64,000 bases of DNA from Sphaerisporangium sp. TRM90804 (GCF_029846175.1 NZ_JARWAC010000030.1:62001-126000), one strand, 5' to 3'. Positions 46,371 to 57,321 are shown, counted from the first letter of the stretch. Notes: a model not told the origin generated them from the sequence alone. Made by a program: numbers and translations.

Positions 46371-49300
46371 ATGGGGGGTGGCACGGTGAAGACGGCCGAA
46401 ACCGCAGGCAGGGCCACCGCTCAGGACGGCGCGCCGAAACCCGGCCCGGGCCGGCGCAAGCGTCCCGGCGGGCAGAGCGGGCAGCACGGCCGCGCCGGGG
46501 TCTCCCGCCTGGCGGTGCGCAACTGGCGGGTACCCGCCCGCCTGACCGCGCTCATCCTCGTGCCCACGGTCGTCGGCGTGATCCTGGCCGGCCTGCGCGT
46601 CGTGTCCTCGATCGACAGCCTCGACGCCTACCAGCGCAACGCCTCCGCCAACGAGATCGCCGGCCGCCTGCGCGGCCTGGCCGAGCAGCTCGGCATGGAA
46701 CGGGACAGGACCATCTGGTTCCAGGTCAGCCGCCAGCAGCGCAACGCCCTGGCCGACCAGCGCCGCACCGTCGACGCGTCCGTCGCCGCCGTGCGCGCCG
46801 ACCTCGGGCGCATCGACGAGGGGTACGGCGTCCGCGCCCTTGAGGACACCCAGCAGGTGCGCAACCAGCTGGACGCCCTGGACGTGGTACGCGACGGCGG
46901 TCAGGCCGCCAAGTTCACCGACGTCATCGCCGCGCTGCTGCGGCTGCACGACGAGATCGGCCTGGGCATCGAGGACGCGCAGCTCCTCGGCGACGCCCGC
47001 GCCGTCAGCGCCCTCGCCCACGCCAAGGAGGAGGCGTCGCAGCAGCGGGGCATGCTCATCGCCATCCTGCTGCGCGGCGAGCGCTTCACGCCCGAGACGC
47101 TGGAGAGCTTCATCGCCTCGCGCTCGCGGCAGCGCTCGCAGACCAACGTCTTCAACGCCGAGGCCGGGGCCGACAACACGCGCTTCCTCTCGCAGATCGT
47201 CCGCGGCGAGCGGGTCGTCCGCGGGGAGCTGACCAAGTCGTGGGCCATCGCCCTGGCCGGGCGCAACCTTCCGGTGCGCGACGGCGGCGGGCGCGGCTCG
47301 GCCGTCCGGCAGTGGTTCGACGACAGCACCACGACCATCGGGCTGTTCCAGCAGGTGGAGAAGCGGGTGGCCGCGTCGGTCCTGGCGCGCGGAGCGGCGC
47401 TTGAGTCGGCGGAACGGCGCAACGCCATCACCGCCGGCGCGCTCATCCTCGCGCTCATCCTGCTGGTGCTGGCCACCACGGTGCTCATCGCCCGCTCCCT
47501 GGTACGCCCGCTGCGCAGGCTGCGGTCGGAGGCCCTGGACATCGCCGGCTACCGCCTGCCCTCGGTCGTCGGGCGGATGCGCGAGTCGGGCAACGCCGTC
47601 ACCGCGCCCGACGTCCAGCCGATCCTGGTCGGCAGCAACGACGAGATCGGCGAGGTCGCGAGCGCCTTCGACGAGGTGCACCGCCAGGCCCTGCGGCTGG
47701 CGGCCGAGGAGTCGCAGCTCCGCGGCAACGTCAACGCGATGTTCGTCAACCTGTCGCGGCGCATCCAGACGCTGGTGGAGCGGCAGATCTCGCTCATCGA
47801 CGGCCTGGAGCGCGGCGAGCAGGACGGCGCCCGCCTCGCCGACCTGTTCAAGCTGGACCACCTGGCCACCCGCATGCGCCGCAACAGCGAGAACCTGCTG
47901 GTCCTGGCCGGGCACGAGGCCGCGCGCAAGCGCACCCAGCCCGCCAAGCTGGTCGACGTCGTCCGGGCCTCGCTGTCGGAGGTCGAGGACTACCAGCGGG
48001 TGACCGTCAAGGTCCACCGCGGCTCGGCGGTCGCCGGGCACGCCGCCAACGACGTGGTCCACCTCATCGCCGAGCTGGTCGAGAACGCCCTCACCTTCTC
48101 GCCGAGCACCGCCCGGGTGGTGGTGTCCAGCAGCATGATCGAGGGCGGCGGCGCCCTGCTGGCGGTCAGCGACTCCGGCATCGGCATGTCCGCCGAGGAG
48201 ATCGCCGACGTCAACCGGCGCCTGGCCGACCCGCCGGTCGTGGACGTGTCGGTGTCGCGCCGCATGGGCCTGTTCGTGGTCGGCCGCCTCGCGCTGCGCC
48301 ACGACATCCGGGTGCAGCTGCGGCACGGCGACGCCGCCGGCCTGATCGCCATGGTCCTGTTCCCGCCGCAGCTCATGACCGTCGCCGGGCGCGGGCCGTC
48401 GCTGCCGCAGCGCGACCTGCGCGCGGAGCCGGCCACCGGCCCGGGCGGGCCCACGACCAACGGCACCGGGCCCGTGCTCGGCGCGGCCGGGTCCTTCGCG
48501 CCGTTCACCGCCGCCGGCGCGGGGCCGTCCGTGCCCAGGTCCGCCTTCGGCGACCCCGACCCCTCGCGCACCGGCCCCGCCACCGCGCTGCCGCGGCCCA
48601 GGGGCTCGGGCGAGGAGCCCGTCGTGCCGTCGTACACCGCGCAGGCCGGGGCCCCGGGCGGGCCCGCGACCGGGCCGGTGGCCTCCGCGTTCGGCCCCGT
48701 CGGCCCGTCCACCGGCCCGACGCCGTGGCCCTCCGCGGCCGAGCCCGGGGGACGGACCGCGGGCTCGTCCACGGGTCCGACGCCGTGGCCGCCCGCCGGT
48801 GAGTCCCCGGGACGTACCGCGGGCTCGTCGACCGGTCCGGCGCCGTGGCCGTCCGGCCCGCCCACCGGGCCCGCCGCGCGACCAGAACCGTCAGGCGGTC
48901 CGCGCACCGGACCGCAGGAGGACACGGACACGTGGCGCGCCGGCAGGTCGGGCCCCGCGACGCCCGGCGCCCGGAACCGTCAGGACGAGCCGTCCCGGCA
49001 GAACGAGCTGAACCGCCCCAACGAGCTGAACCGCCAGGACGAGCTGAACCGCCCGAACGGTCCGAACGGTCCGAACGGCCCCGCCGGTCCGGCCGGGCCC
49101 GCGACGCCCGGGGGCGCGGGCGGGCCGGCGGACGGGACCTCGGTGCGGTTCGGCAGCCCGCCCGGGCAGGCCGGGCGAACGGCGCCGGGCGCGCCGACGC
49201 GGCCCACGGGGGCCGGCGCGGGGACGCCGGCCGGGCCCGCGGAGCGGCGCCCACGCGCCGCCGAGCCACCGCTGGAACGAGGGGACGAGTACTTGCCGAT

Positions 49301-49757
49301 CTTCGCTTCGGTCGAGTCGGCGTGGTTCCGCCGTCCCGACTCCAAGGAGATCCCCTCCGCGCGGGAGCAGGCCGGGCCGGGGGGCCCGGCGTCCGCCCCG
49401 CGGGAGGCCGCGCCGGCGCGCTCCGCGCCGGACACCGAAGCCCAGGCCGCCGACGGTTCCGGGGGATCCTGGGGCTCCACCGCGGACAGCGGCTGGCAGG
49501 CGGCCGACGCGGTCAAGGACCCCTCCATGGGGGGGATCACCTCGGCCGGTTTGCCCAAGCGGACGCCGAAGGCCAATCTTGTCCCGGGATCGGTCTCCGG
49601 CACGCTCTCGCAGGGGACGCCCGTCCCGCCACCGCAGGTCTCCGCCGACCTGGTCCGCGACCGCATGTCGCGCTTCCAGCAGGGCATCAGGCGCGGCCGG
49701 GCCGACCTCTCGCAGTCCGCGCCCGATCCCGATTCCGACCGTCCCCGCACCGACTGA
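46371..49757 (+). CDS. cvnA: Conservon sensor kinase CvnA (nitrate/nitrite-sensing-like, HAMP, HATPase)
   Basis: 1128 residues from the ATG; a GTG at 46386 (GGGGGG seven bases upstream) may be the real start. TM1 at about 57-78, an extracytoplasmic NIT-type helical domain to about 345, TM2 at 350-372, HAMP, then a dimerisation segment (FVNLSRRIQTLVERQ, LFKLDHLATRMRRNSENLLVLAG in key parts) and an ATPase domain with N box AELVENALTF and VSDSGIGMS. The C-terminal 430 residues are low-complexity Pro/Gly/Thr-rich with a conserved end IFASVESAWFRR. It heads a complete cvnA-B-C-D operon. Confidence 0.93.
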   Translation: MGGGTVKTAETAGRATAQDGAPKPGPGRRKRPGGQSGQHGRAGVSRLAVRNWRVPARLTALILVPTVVGVILAGLRVVSSIDSLDAYQRNASANEIAGRLRGLAEQLGMERDRTIWFQVSRQQRNALADQRRTVDASVAAVRADLGRIDEGYGVRALEDTQQVRNQLDALDVVRDGGQAAKFTDVIAALLRLHDEIGLGIEDAQLLGDARAVSALAHAKEEASQQRGMLIAILLRGERFTPETLESFIASRSRQRSQTNVFNAEAGADNTRFLSQIVRGERVVRGELTKSWAIALAGRNLPVRDGGGRGSAVRQWFDDSTTTIGLFQQVEKRVAASVLARGAALESAERRNAITAGALILALILLVLATTVLIARSLVRPLRRLRSEALDIAGYRLPSVVGRMRESGNAVTAPDVQPILVGSNDEIGEVASAFDEVHRQALRLAAEESQLRGNVNAMFVNLSRRIQTLVERQISLIDGLERGEQDGARLADLFKLDHLATRMRRNSENLLVLAGHEAARKRTQPAKLVDVVRASLSEVEDYQRVTVKVHRGSAVAGHAANDVVHLIAELVENALTFSPSTARVVVSSSMIEGGGALLAVSDSGIGMSAEEIADVNRRLADPPVVDVSVSRRMGLFVVGRLALRHDIRVQLRHGDAAGLIAMVLFPPQLMTVAGRGPSLPQRDLRAEPATGPGGPTTNGTGPVLGAAGSFAPFTAAGAGPSVPRSAFGDPDPSRTGPATALPRPRGSGEEPVVPSYTAQAGAPGGPATGPVASAFGPVGPSTGPTPWPSAAEPGGRTAGSSTGPTPWPPAGESPGRTAGSSTGPAPWPSGPPTGPAARPEPSGGPRTGPQEDTDTWRAGRSGPATPGARNRQDEPSRQNELNRPNELNRQDELNRPNGPNGPNGPAGPAGPATPGGAGGPADGTSVRFGSPPGQAGRTAPGAPTRPTGAGAGTPAGPAERRPRAAEPPLERGDEYLPIFASVESAWFRRPDSKEIPSAREQAGPGGPASAPREAAPARSAPDTEAQAADGSGGSWGSTADSGWQAADAVKDPSMGGITSAGLPKRTPKANLVPGSVSGTLSQGTPVPPPQVSADLVRDRMSRFQQGIRRGRADLSQSAPDPDSDRPRTD

Positions 49758-49779
49758 CAGCACCAATGAGGGAGGGCTC

Positions 49780-50202
49780 GTGATCGACCTGAGTCACGAG
49801 GCACGCAGATTCGACTGGCTGATCACCGAGTTCGTCGGTGGGACGCCCGGCGTGGCCCACGCGGTCGTGGTCTCGGCCGACGGTCTGCGGCTGGCCAACT
49901 CCGACGGCTTCCCCGCCGACCGGGCCGACCAGCTCGCCGCGGTCGCGGCCGGGCTGCTGAGCCTCACGGCGGGCGCCTCCCGCGTCTTCGAGGGCGGCGG
50001 GGTGACCCAGACCGTCGTGGAGATGCAGCACGGCATCATGCTGGTCATGGCCATCAGCGATGGCTCGTGCCTGGCGGTGCTGGCCTCTCCCGACTGCGAC
50101 ATGGGCCTGGTGGCCTACCAGATGACCTTGCTGGTCGAGCGCGCCGGGCAGGTGCTCACGCCCGCCCTGCGCGCCGAGTTGCAGACCTCCAGGATCCGGT
50201 GA
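49780..50202 (+). CDS. cvnB: Roadblock/LC7-domain protein CvnB
   Basis: 140 residues from a GTG with GGAGGG upstream. Roadblock/LC7 fold (FDWLITEFVGGTPGVAHAVVVS, DGLRLANSDG, MQHGIMLVMAISDGS in parts). In conservons it bridges the sensor and the GTPase and may act as a GAP-like or scaffold subunit at the membrane. Its stop overlaps the DUF742 start. Confidence 0.95.
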   Translation: MIDLSHEARRFDWLITEFVGGTPGVAHAVVVSADGLRLANSDGFPADRADQLAAVAAGLLSLTAGASRVFEGGGVTQTVVEMQHGIMLVMAISDGSCLAVLASPDCDMGLVAYQMTLLVERAGQVLTPALRAELQTSRIR

Positions 50203-50561
50203 TGCTCGGAGGTGACGGGAACGAGGACGAGCCCCTCTTCCGTCCGTACGCCGTCACCGGGGGCCGCGCCGCGCCGAGCTACCACCTCGCCATGGAGACG
50301 CTGGTCTCGTCGGCCCCGATAATGAGCGATGATTTGACCTTGCTCACACCCGAGCAAGAAGCGATCATGATGCTCTGCCACTCCGTCCATTCGGTCGCCG
50401 AGATATCCGCGCTCCTGCGCGTGCCTCTCGGCGTGGCCCGCGTGCTGGTCGCCGACATGGCCGACGAAGGTCTGGTCCGCCTGCACCTGCCGCGGCTCGA
50501 CCAGGGACAGCCAGACCTCAACCTGCTTGAAAGGGTTCTCAGTGGACTTCGCAGGCTCTAG
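50199..50561 (+). CDS. cvnC: DUF742 protein CvnC
   Basis: 120 residues from the GTG at 50199 (or the ATG at 50202), overlapping cvnB. DUF742 winged-helix-like protein with LFRPYAVTGGRA at the start and EQEAIMMLCHSVHSVAEISALLRVPLG (core SVAEISALLRVPLGVARVL) in the middle. It is the third conservon component. Its end overlaps cvnD by 20 bases. Confidence 0.95.
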   Translation: MMLGGDGNEDEPLFRPYAVTGGRAAPSYHLAMETLVSSAPIMSDDLTLLTPEQEAIMMLCHSVHSVAEISALLRVPLGVARVLVADMADEGLVRLHLPRLDQGQPDLNLLERVLSGLRRL

Positions 50562-51129
50562 CCGTGGCCCGCTCACGTCGACGAAGATCGTCGTCGCGGG
50601 CGGGTTCGGCGTCGGCAAGACCACCTTCGTCGGGGCGGTGTCGGAGATCCTCCCGCTGACCACCGAAGCGGTCATGACCGACGCCAGCGCCGGCATAGAC
50701 GATTTGGGCCTGACCCCGCACAAGACCACCACGACCGTCGCCATGGACTTCGGCCGGCTCTCCCTCGACCAGGACCTGATCCTGTACCTGTTCGGCACGC
50801 CCGGCCAGCACAGGTTCTGGTTCATGTGGGACGACCTGGTGCGCGGCGCCATCGGAGCGGTCGTGCTGGTCGACACCCGGCGGCTGGCCGACTGCTTCCC
50901 GGCGATCGACTACTTCGAAGAGGCGGGCCTGCCGTTCGTCGTCGCGGTCAACGGCTGGGACGGGCACTTCCCGCACGTCGAGCAGGAGGTCCGTGAGGCG
51001 CTGACGCTGGCGCCCCACATCCCGATCGTCCGCACCGACGCGCGCACCAGGGACGCCGTCAAGGGCACGCTCATCACGCTGGTGGAGTACGTGCTCAGCG
51101 TCAGGACGTCCTACCGCCGCTCGGGCTGA
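50542..51129 (+). CDS. cvnD: Small Ras-like GTPase CvnD
   Basis: 195 residues from the GTG at 50542, which has AAAGGG six bases upstream. P-loop GGFGVGKTT, switch region with T-T-T-T-V, G3 FGTPGQHRFW (in place of DxxGQ) and G4 NGWD. It belongs to the ATP/GTP-binding proteins of conservons, proposed to act like a heterotrimeric G-protein-type switch coupled to CvnA. Its 3' end overlaps the convergent SIS-domain gene by 29 bases. Confidence 0.95.
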   Translation: MDFAGSSRGPLTSTKIVVAGGFGVGKTTFVGAVSEILPLTTEAVMTDASAGIDDLGLTPHKTTTTVAMDFGRLSLDQDLILYLFGTPGQHRFWFMWDDLVRGAIGAVVLVDTRRLADCFPAIDYFEEAGLPFVVAVNGWDGHFPHVEQEVREALTLAPHIPIVRTDARTRDAVKGTLITLVEYVLSVRTSYRRSG

Positions 51130-52081
51130 CCCCGGCCCACCAGGCGGCGGCCAGCAGCTCCGCCACCAGGGGCTCGGTGAGCAGGGCCACGTCGGGGTCG
51201 GTGTCGCCCGCGTACCGCAGGACGCTCGCGCCGTCGACCTCGCCGCCCACCGCGAGCACCGCCGACCCCCGCCGGCGCGCCCAGTCCATGGCCTGCTCGT
51301 CGTAGCGGGAGCCGGGGAACAGGATCGCGCGGTAGTCCAGCGTCTTGGTCAGGTAGACGTCCACGTGCGCCCAGTCGCCCGTCTCGCACGCCGTGGCCGG
51401 GCGGCGCGGGCCCTCGCGGACCATCAGCGCCGACTGCTCGGCCGACGAAAGCCGTTCGGCCGGGGCGATGGCGTAGACGCCGTGCGGGCCGTCGAGCAGC
51501 TCCAGCGCCTCGGGCAGCCAGGCGTCGCGCCGGTCGAGCAGGTCGGCCGTCGCGTCGGCCGCGCGGCGCAGCAGGCCGGGCACGTCCGCGCTCACCCCGG
51601 TGAGCCGGGACGACAGGGCCAGCAGCAGCGCCAGGGTGTGCTGGAACGTGCGGCAGGCCACCCCGCCGCGCTCCTCGCCCGCCGCCATGTCCACGACCAG
51701 GCCGGCGCCCCGCGTCACCGGCGACCCCGGGACGTTGGTCAGCGCCAGCGTGCGGGCCTTGCCGTCCGCGTACCGCTCCAGCGCGTCCAGGGTCTCGCGG
51801 CTGCCTCCGGTCGCCGAGACGGCCACGACGAGCGTGTCCTCGGCGGGCGGGTGGCCGAGCGAGGCGGAGGCGTACTCGGCGACCGCGTCGACCCCCGCGG
51901 CGCGCAGCCGAAGCGCCGCCACGCCGGCTGCGTAACGGGAGCTGCCCATGCCGAGGAAGACCACGCGCCGGATCCCCTCGGGGAGGCCGTCGAACGGGTC
52001 ACCGGCCGACAGGGAGTCCGCCAGCGCCGAGAGGGCGGCCGGCTTGGCCTCGATGTCGGCCAGGAACAGGTCGGGGTTCAC
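51101..52081 (-). CDS. SIS-domain (phospho)sugar isomerase-like protein
   Basis: 326 residues from a GTG overlapping the upstream kinase stop. Two SIS modules (about 30-165 and 195-320) as in the isomerase half of GlmS and in AgaS/FrlB-type deglycases and deaminases. Motifs: FLGMGSSRYAAG, VSATGGSRET and LFPGSRYDEQAM. No glutaminase domain, so ammonia-dependent synthesis is unlikely, whereas glucosamine-6-phosphate deamination/isomerisation or a related reaction is plausible given the adjacent glucosamine-kinase-like gene. Confidence 0.8.
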   Translation of the reverse strand: MNPDLFLADIEAKPAALSALADSLSAGDPFDGLPEGIRRVVFLGMGSSRYAAGVAALRLRAAGVDAVAEYASASLGHPPAEDTLVVAVSATGGSRETLDALERYADGKARTLALTNVPGSPVTRGAGLVVDMAAGEERGGVACRTFQHTLALLLALSSRLTGVSADVPGLLRRAADATADLLDRRDAWLPEALELLDGPHGVYAIAPAERLSSAEQSALMVREGPRRPATACETGDWAHVDVYLTKTLDYRAILFPGSRYDEQAMDWARRRGSAVLAVGGEVDGASVLRYAGDTDPDVALLTEPLVAELLAAAWWAGVSPSGGRTS

Positions 52082-53280
52082 GTGTTCTCCTCAGCGGGTG
52101 GTGCGGGTGCGGTCCCGGCGGGCGGCCCGCCCGGGGACGGGGGGTCGTAGCGGGCGCGCAGGACGCCCATGGGGGCGTAACGCCAGCGGGGCAGGTGCCG
52201 GCCTGCGTAGATCAGCTCGCGGCACAGCTGCTCGACCTCGAAGGCCGCGAGCAGCGACTCGTCGAGCAGCCAGGGCACGCCGCGCCGGGCCAGCTCCGCG
52301 CGGTAGGCCGACAACAGCGCCTCGCGCGCCCGCCCGGCCCACGACAGCGCGAGCGGGGGAGCGGCGCCCCTGCGCCGGATCGCCACCTGCGCCACGTGCT
52401 CCACGCTGGTGGCGAGCTGGGCGACGTCGCGGGCGGCGGGCTGGTAGAGCGCGGCGTCGGGGACGGTCGGGTTGCCGTCGAAGTCGATGACGGCGTAGCC
52501 GCCGCTCCAGCGCAGCACCTGGCCCACGTGCAGGTCTCCGTGCGCGCGGATCAGCGGGGTCTCCGCTGCGGTGGCCAGGGTCGCGGTGCCCCTCCGCAAC
52601 GCGCCGGCGCGCGCGGCCAGCCAGGCGCCGTCCTCGCCGCCGGTCACCTCCAGCGCCTCCTCCAGCCCCTGTGCGGCGCGCGCGGTCCACTCGGCGGCCC
52701 GCCGCTCGCGCCGCACCGGGTGCGGGATGGCGTCGGAGGCCGTGGCCATCGCCGCGTGCAGGCCGGCGGCGAGCCGCCCGAGGTCGCCGGCGGACGTCGT
52801 GCTCCCGGCCGCCGCGTCGTCCACGCACCAGGCCCAGCCGTCCTGGGCGCCGGGCAGGTAGGCGTTCACCAGGGCGGCCAGCGTCTCGCTCCCGCCGGGG
52901 CCGGGGGCGTACAGCGCCGCGTAGGGCAGGGCGGTCGCGGTGAAGCCGACGGCCGTGAGGTGCGCGAAGATCTCGGGCGCGGGGTGCGGGAGCGGGAGGG
53001 GCGGGGTCAGCCACTTGACCACCACCCGCTCGCCGACCACGACCGAGCGGTTCGTCTGGTCGGCCTCGACGGCGCGCTCGGACGCGGCGGCGTCCATGGG
53101 CGGCAGCGGGTTGAACTGAAGCACCCTGTAGCCGCCGGACGGACCGAAACCCCGCGACAGGTCCGCGAGCAGGCGCGCCGTCCGTCCGTCGCCTGCCTGC
53201 GGCGTTGATCCGGACGACGCGTGGCCGTCGGAAGCTGTTGAACTCGAATTCAACTCGGAACCCAAACTGCGAGCTAACAA
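52078..53280 (-). CDS. APH-fold kinase, probable glucosamine kinase
   Basis: 400 residues if begun at the TTG at 53280. That start lies upstream of a palindromic operator, has no ribosome site and is doubtful; the first 25 residues look non-coding. The kinase core has VVVKWL (ATP-site Lys), HGDLHVGQVL (catalytic Asp-His-Gln) and VIDFDGNP (metal Asp). This HGDLHxGQ pattern fits actinobacterial maltokinase-like enzymes, and the pairing with an SIS gene and an ABC importer matches, from memory, the glucosamine kinase loci described in actinobacteria. Maltokinase is the main alternative. Confidence 0.65.
   Translation of the reverse strand: MLARSLGSELNSSSTASDGHASSGSTPQAGDGRTARLLADLSRGFGPSGGYRVLQFNPLPPMDAAASERAVEADQTNRSVVVGERVVVKWLTPPLPLPHPAPEIFAHLTAVGFTATALPYAALYAPGPGGSETLAALVNAYLPGAQDGWAWCVDDAAAGSTTSAGDLGRLAAGLHAAMATASDAIPHPVRRERRAAEWTARAAQGLEEALEVTGGEDGAWLAARAGALRRGTATLATAAETPLIRAHGDLHVGQVLRWSGGYAVIDFDGNPTVPDAALYQPAARDVAQLATSVEHVAQVAIRRRGAAPPLALSWAGRAREALLSAYRAELARRGVPWLLDESLLAAFEVEQLCRELIYAGRHLPRWRYAPMGVLRARYDPPSPGGPPAGTAPAPPAEENT
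53238..53253. promoter_or_regulatory. Operator TTGAA-N6-TTCAA between the kinase and importer operons
   Basis: TTGAACTCGAATTCAA, extended to GTTGAA...TTCAAC (53237-53254). It lies in the divergent region between the SIS/kinase genes and the binding-protein gene. The same arm sequence and spacing recur at 58037, next to a TetR gene. Confidence 0.65.
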
Positions 53281-53404
53281 TGTCCGGAAAAGTCTTGCTC
53301 ATGTTGATTTGTACTGCAACACTCCTGCTTTGGTCTGCCACGCGAAGGTCAGGCACTGCGGTCATCCGTACCTCAGAACCTTCAAAATCTAAGGAGTAGC
53401 GGTA

Positions 53405-54544
53405 GTGTCCCGAACCCGGTGCACCCGTCGTCTTCCGGCCGCCGCGGTGGCCGCCGGTCTCGCGCTCGCGCTTGCGGCGTGCGGTGGTGGCGGCGCCACG
53501 ACGAGCGCGGACGACGCGGCGCCCAGCGCGGCCGCCGATCAGCTCAACCCCAACGCCGACCTGCGCAAGCAGAGTCTCACGATCACGATCTGGGACGGCT
53601 ACAGCCCCAAGGACCTTCCCCAGCAGGTGGAGAAGAAGTTCGGCTTCCCCGTCAAGGTGGCGATCCACGACACCAACGAGATGGCGATGGCCAAGCTCAC
53701 GGCCGGGCCCGACAGCGGCGTCGACGTGGCCTTCGTCTCCGGCCAGTACGCGCAGGCCCTCAACGAGCAGGGGCTGCTTGAGCCCCTGCACCCCGAGCTG
53801 ATCCCCAACCTGGCGAACCTGTTCCCCGAGGCGTCGCAGCTCTCCTACGACAAGGGCAACAAGTTCTCGGTGCCCTACACCTGGGGGACCACCGGCATCT
53901 GCTACCGCACCGACATGGTGAAGTCGGAGCCGAAGAGCTGGAACGACATCCTCAACCCGCCGGCGGACCTCAAGGGCAAGGTCACGATGATGACCACCGA
54001 GCGCTGGCTGGCCCTGCCCGCGCTCAAGTCCCTCGGCTACTCCATCAACACCAGCGACGACAAGCAGCTCGCCGAGGCCAAGGACCTGCTGCTGAAGGCC
54101 AAGACGTCGCTGCTCGCCTACGACGACACCACGTTCGGCGAGAAGCTCGACAAGGGCGAGGCCGCAATGGTCGAGGCGTGGGACGGCTGGTGCCCGACCA
54201 CCAACCCGAAGATCAAGTTCGCCATCCCGCAGGAGGGCAGCGACCTCTGGGCCGACACCATGGTCGTCATGAAGTCGTCCAAGAACAAAGAGGCGGCCCA
54301 CGAGTTCATCAACTACATCCTGGACCCGGCGATCCACAGCTGGGTGTCGGAGAACATCCTGTACAAGGTGCCGAACAAGGCCGCCATGGACATGCTCGCC
54401 AAGAACAAGCCCGACCTGCTCGAAGCGAACGCGCCGCTGAAGATGACCCCCGCCGACCTGCTCAAGGGCGAGTCCATCATCGACCTCGGCGAGGCCTCCA
54501 CCAAGTACACGCGCCTGTCGACCGAAGTCTCGGCGTCCCAGTGA
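53405..54544 (+). CDS. Lipoprotein solute-binding protein of a PotD-like ABC importer
   Basis: 379 residues from a GTG with AAGGAG upstream. Lipobox LALAAC with lipidated Cys26. The periplasmic-binding fold is of the spermidine/putrescine (PotD) type: LTITIWDGY, NEMAMAKLTAGPDSGVDVAFVS (in parts), KFSVPYTWGTTGICYRTD and KNKEAAHEFINYILDP. The acidic residues that contact polyamine amines in PotD cannot be assigned with certainty. It opens a four-gene importer operon. Confidence 0.9.
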   Translation: MSRTRCTRRLPAAAVAAGLALALAACGGGGATTSADDAAPSAAADQLNPNADLRKQSLTITIWDGYSPKDLPQQVEKKFGFPVKVAIHDTNEMAMAKLTAGPDSGVDVAFVSGQYAQALNEQGLLEPLHPELIPNLANLFPEASQLSYDKGNKFSVPYTWGTTGICYRTDMVKSEPKSWNDILNPPADLKGKVTMMTTERWLALPALKSLGYSINTSDDKQLAEAKDLLLKAKTSLLAYDDTTFGEKLDKGEAAMVEAWDGWCPTTNPKIKFAIPQEGSDLWADTMVVMKSSKNKEAAHEFINYILDPAIHSWVSENILYKVPNKAAMDMLAKNKPDLLEANAPLKMTPADLLKGESIIDLGEASTKYTRLSTEVSASQ

Positions 54545-54553
54545 CGGCCGGCG

Positions 54554-55492
54554 TTGACTACTGAGCACGACATCGCACGACCCGGCGCGGCGACCGGCCC
54601 CCTCTCGGGCCGGTCGCCGCGCCGGGCGCGCGTCCTCGGACGCGCTGCCGCACGCCTGGCGTTCCTCGGCCCCGGGGTCGGCTACCTGATCGTCCTGCTG
54701 ATCGTCCCGCTCGCCCTGCTGCTCAGCTACACGATCTTCCGCAGGGGCCGGTTCGGCGGCGTGGTGTACGAGACGACCGGCGAGAACTTCTCCCGCCTGG
54801 TCGACCCCCTGTACCTTGACGTCTTCCTGGGATCGATCCAGACCGCCGCGATCACCACGCTGGCCGCCCTCCTGCTCGGCTACCCGACCGCGTACGCGAT
54901 CGCCCGGCTGCCGCGCAGGTGGAAGACGATCGCGCTCGTCGCGGTCGTGCTGCCCTTCTGGACCAACTTCCTCATCCGCGTCTACGCCTGGGTCATCCTG
55001 CTCAGCGGGCCCGGCCTGGTCAACGAGGCGCTCACCGGCATCGGCCTGATCGACGAGCCCCTGGAGCTGCTCTACAACCAGGGGACGATCGTCACCGGCC
55101 TGCTCTACTCCTACCTGCCGCTCATGGTGCTGCCGCTGTACGCCGCGATCGAGCGGCTCGACCCCCAGCTCCGCGAGGCGTCGGCCAACCTGGGCGCGCG
55201 CCCCGCGCGGACGTTCTGGTCGGTGACGCTGCCGCTCAGCATGCCGGGCGTCCTCACCGGATGCATGTTCGTCTTCGTCCCCTGCCTCGGTAACTTCGTC
55301 ATCCCCGAGATCCTCGGCGGCGGGCGGTCGATCATGGTGGGCAACCTGATCAGGGACCAGTTCCTCAAGGCCCGCGACTGGCCGTTCGGCGCCACCCTGG
55401 CGCTGGCGGTGATCGCGGCCCTCGTCGTGCTGCTCTTCCTGCAGGCGTGGGCGTCGCGGGTCTACGGCGGGACGGGGGAGCGGCGTGCGTAG
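54554..55492 (+). CDS. ABC importer permease, PotB-like
   Basis: 312 residues from a TTG nine bases after the binding-protein stop. Six TM segments and the EAA loop LREASANLGARPARTFWSVTLP. N-terminal cytoplasmic tail is basic. PotB-type permease of the spermidine/putrescine family. Overlaps the next permease by eight bases. Confidence 0.92.
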   Translation: MTTEHDIARPGAATGPLSGRSPRRARVLGRAAARLAFLGPGVGYLIVLLIVPLALLLSYTIFRRGRFGGVVYETTGENFSRLVDPLYLDVFLGSIQTAAITTLAALLLGYPTAYAIARLPRRWKTIALVAVVLPFWTNFLIRVYAWVILLSGPGLVNEALTGIGLIDEPLELLYNQGTIVTGLLYSYLPLMVLPLYAAIERLDPQLREASANLGARPARTFWSVTLPLSMPGVLTGCMFVFVPCLGNFVIPEILGGGRSIMVGNLIRDQFLKARDWPFGATLALAVIAALVVLLFLQAWASRVYGGTGERRA

Positions 55493-56254
55493 GCCCGGCC
55501 TCCTGTACGTGCCCTTCTGGGCCACCTACGTCTTCCTGTACACGCCGATCGTCGTGCTGGTCGTGATGTCGTTCAACGCCGGCGACTCCCCGTACACCTT
55601 CGAGGGCGCGAGCCTGAAGTGGTACGGCGAGCTGGCCGGTGACGCCACGGTCAGGCAGGGCCTGGTGAACACGCTCATCGTGGCGGCCGGCTCGACGGTG
55701 CTGTCCACCGTGCTCGGCACCCTGCTCGCGGTCGGCATGGCCCGCTACAGCAGGTCGCGCCTGCTGGACGCCTTCGGGCTGCTGCCCGCCGTCCTGCCCG
55801 ACCTGGTGCTGGCGATCGCGCTGCTGGTGTTCTACGCGGCCGTCCAGATGACCCTGGGACTGCACTCGGTGATCATGGCGCACGTGGTGTTCGGCATGGC
55901 GTTCGTCGCCGCCGTCGTGCGCACCCGGCTCAGCCACGCCGACACCTCGCTGGAGGAGGCCTCCCGCGACCTCGGCGCCACCCCGCTGGCCACGTTCACC
56001 CGCATCACGCTGCCGACGCTGGCGCCCGGCATCGTGGCGGGCGCGCTGCTGGCGTTCACGCTGTCCATCGACGAGTTCGTGATCGCCTTCTTCACCGCGG
56101 CCCCGACCGAGCCGACCCTGCCCATCGTCATCTACTCGATGGTGCGCTTCGGGGTCACCCCCGAGATCAACGCGCTGGCCACGATCCTGCTCGCGGTCAG
56201 CTTCACCGTGGTCATCGTCGCCCAGCGCATGACCCGACTGACGGAGTCGTTCCG

Positions 56255-56258
<4 letters not shown>
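55485..56258 (+). CDS. ABC importer permease, PotC-like
   Basis: 257 residues from a GTG. Six TM segments and EAA loop LEEASRDLGATPLATFTRITLP. It forms the heterodimeric channel with the preceding permease. Its stop overlaps the ATPase start by four bases. Confidence 0.93.
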
Positions 56259-57319
<1,061 letters not shown>

Positions 57320-57321
57320 GC

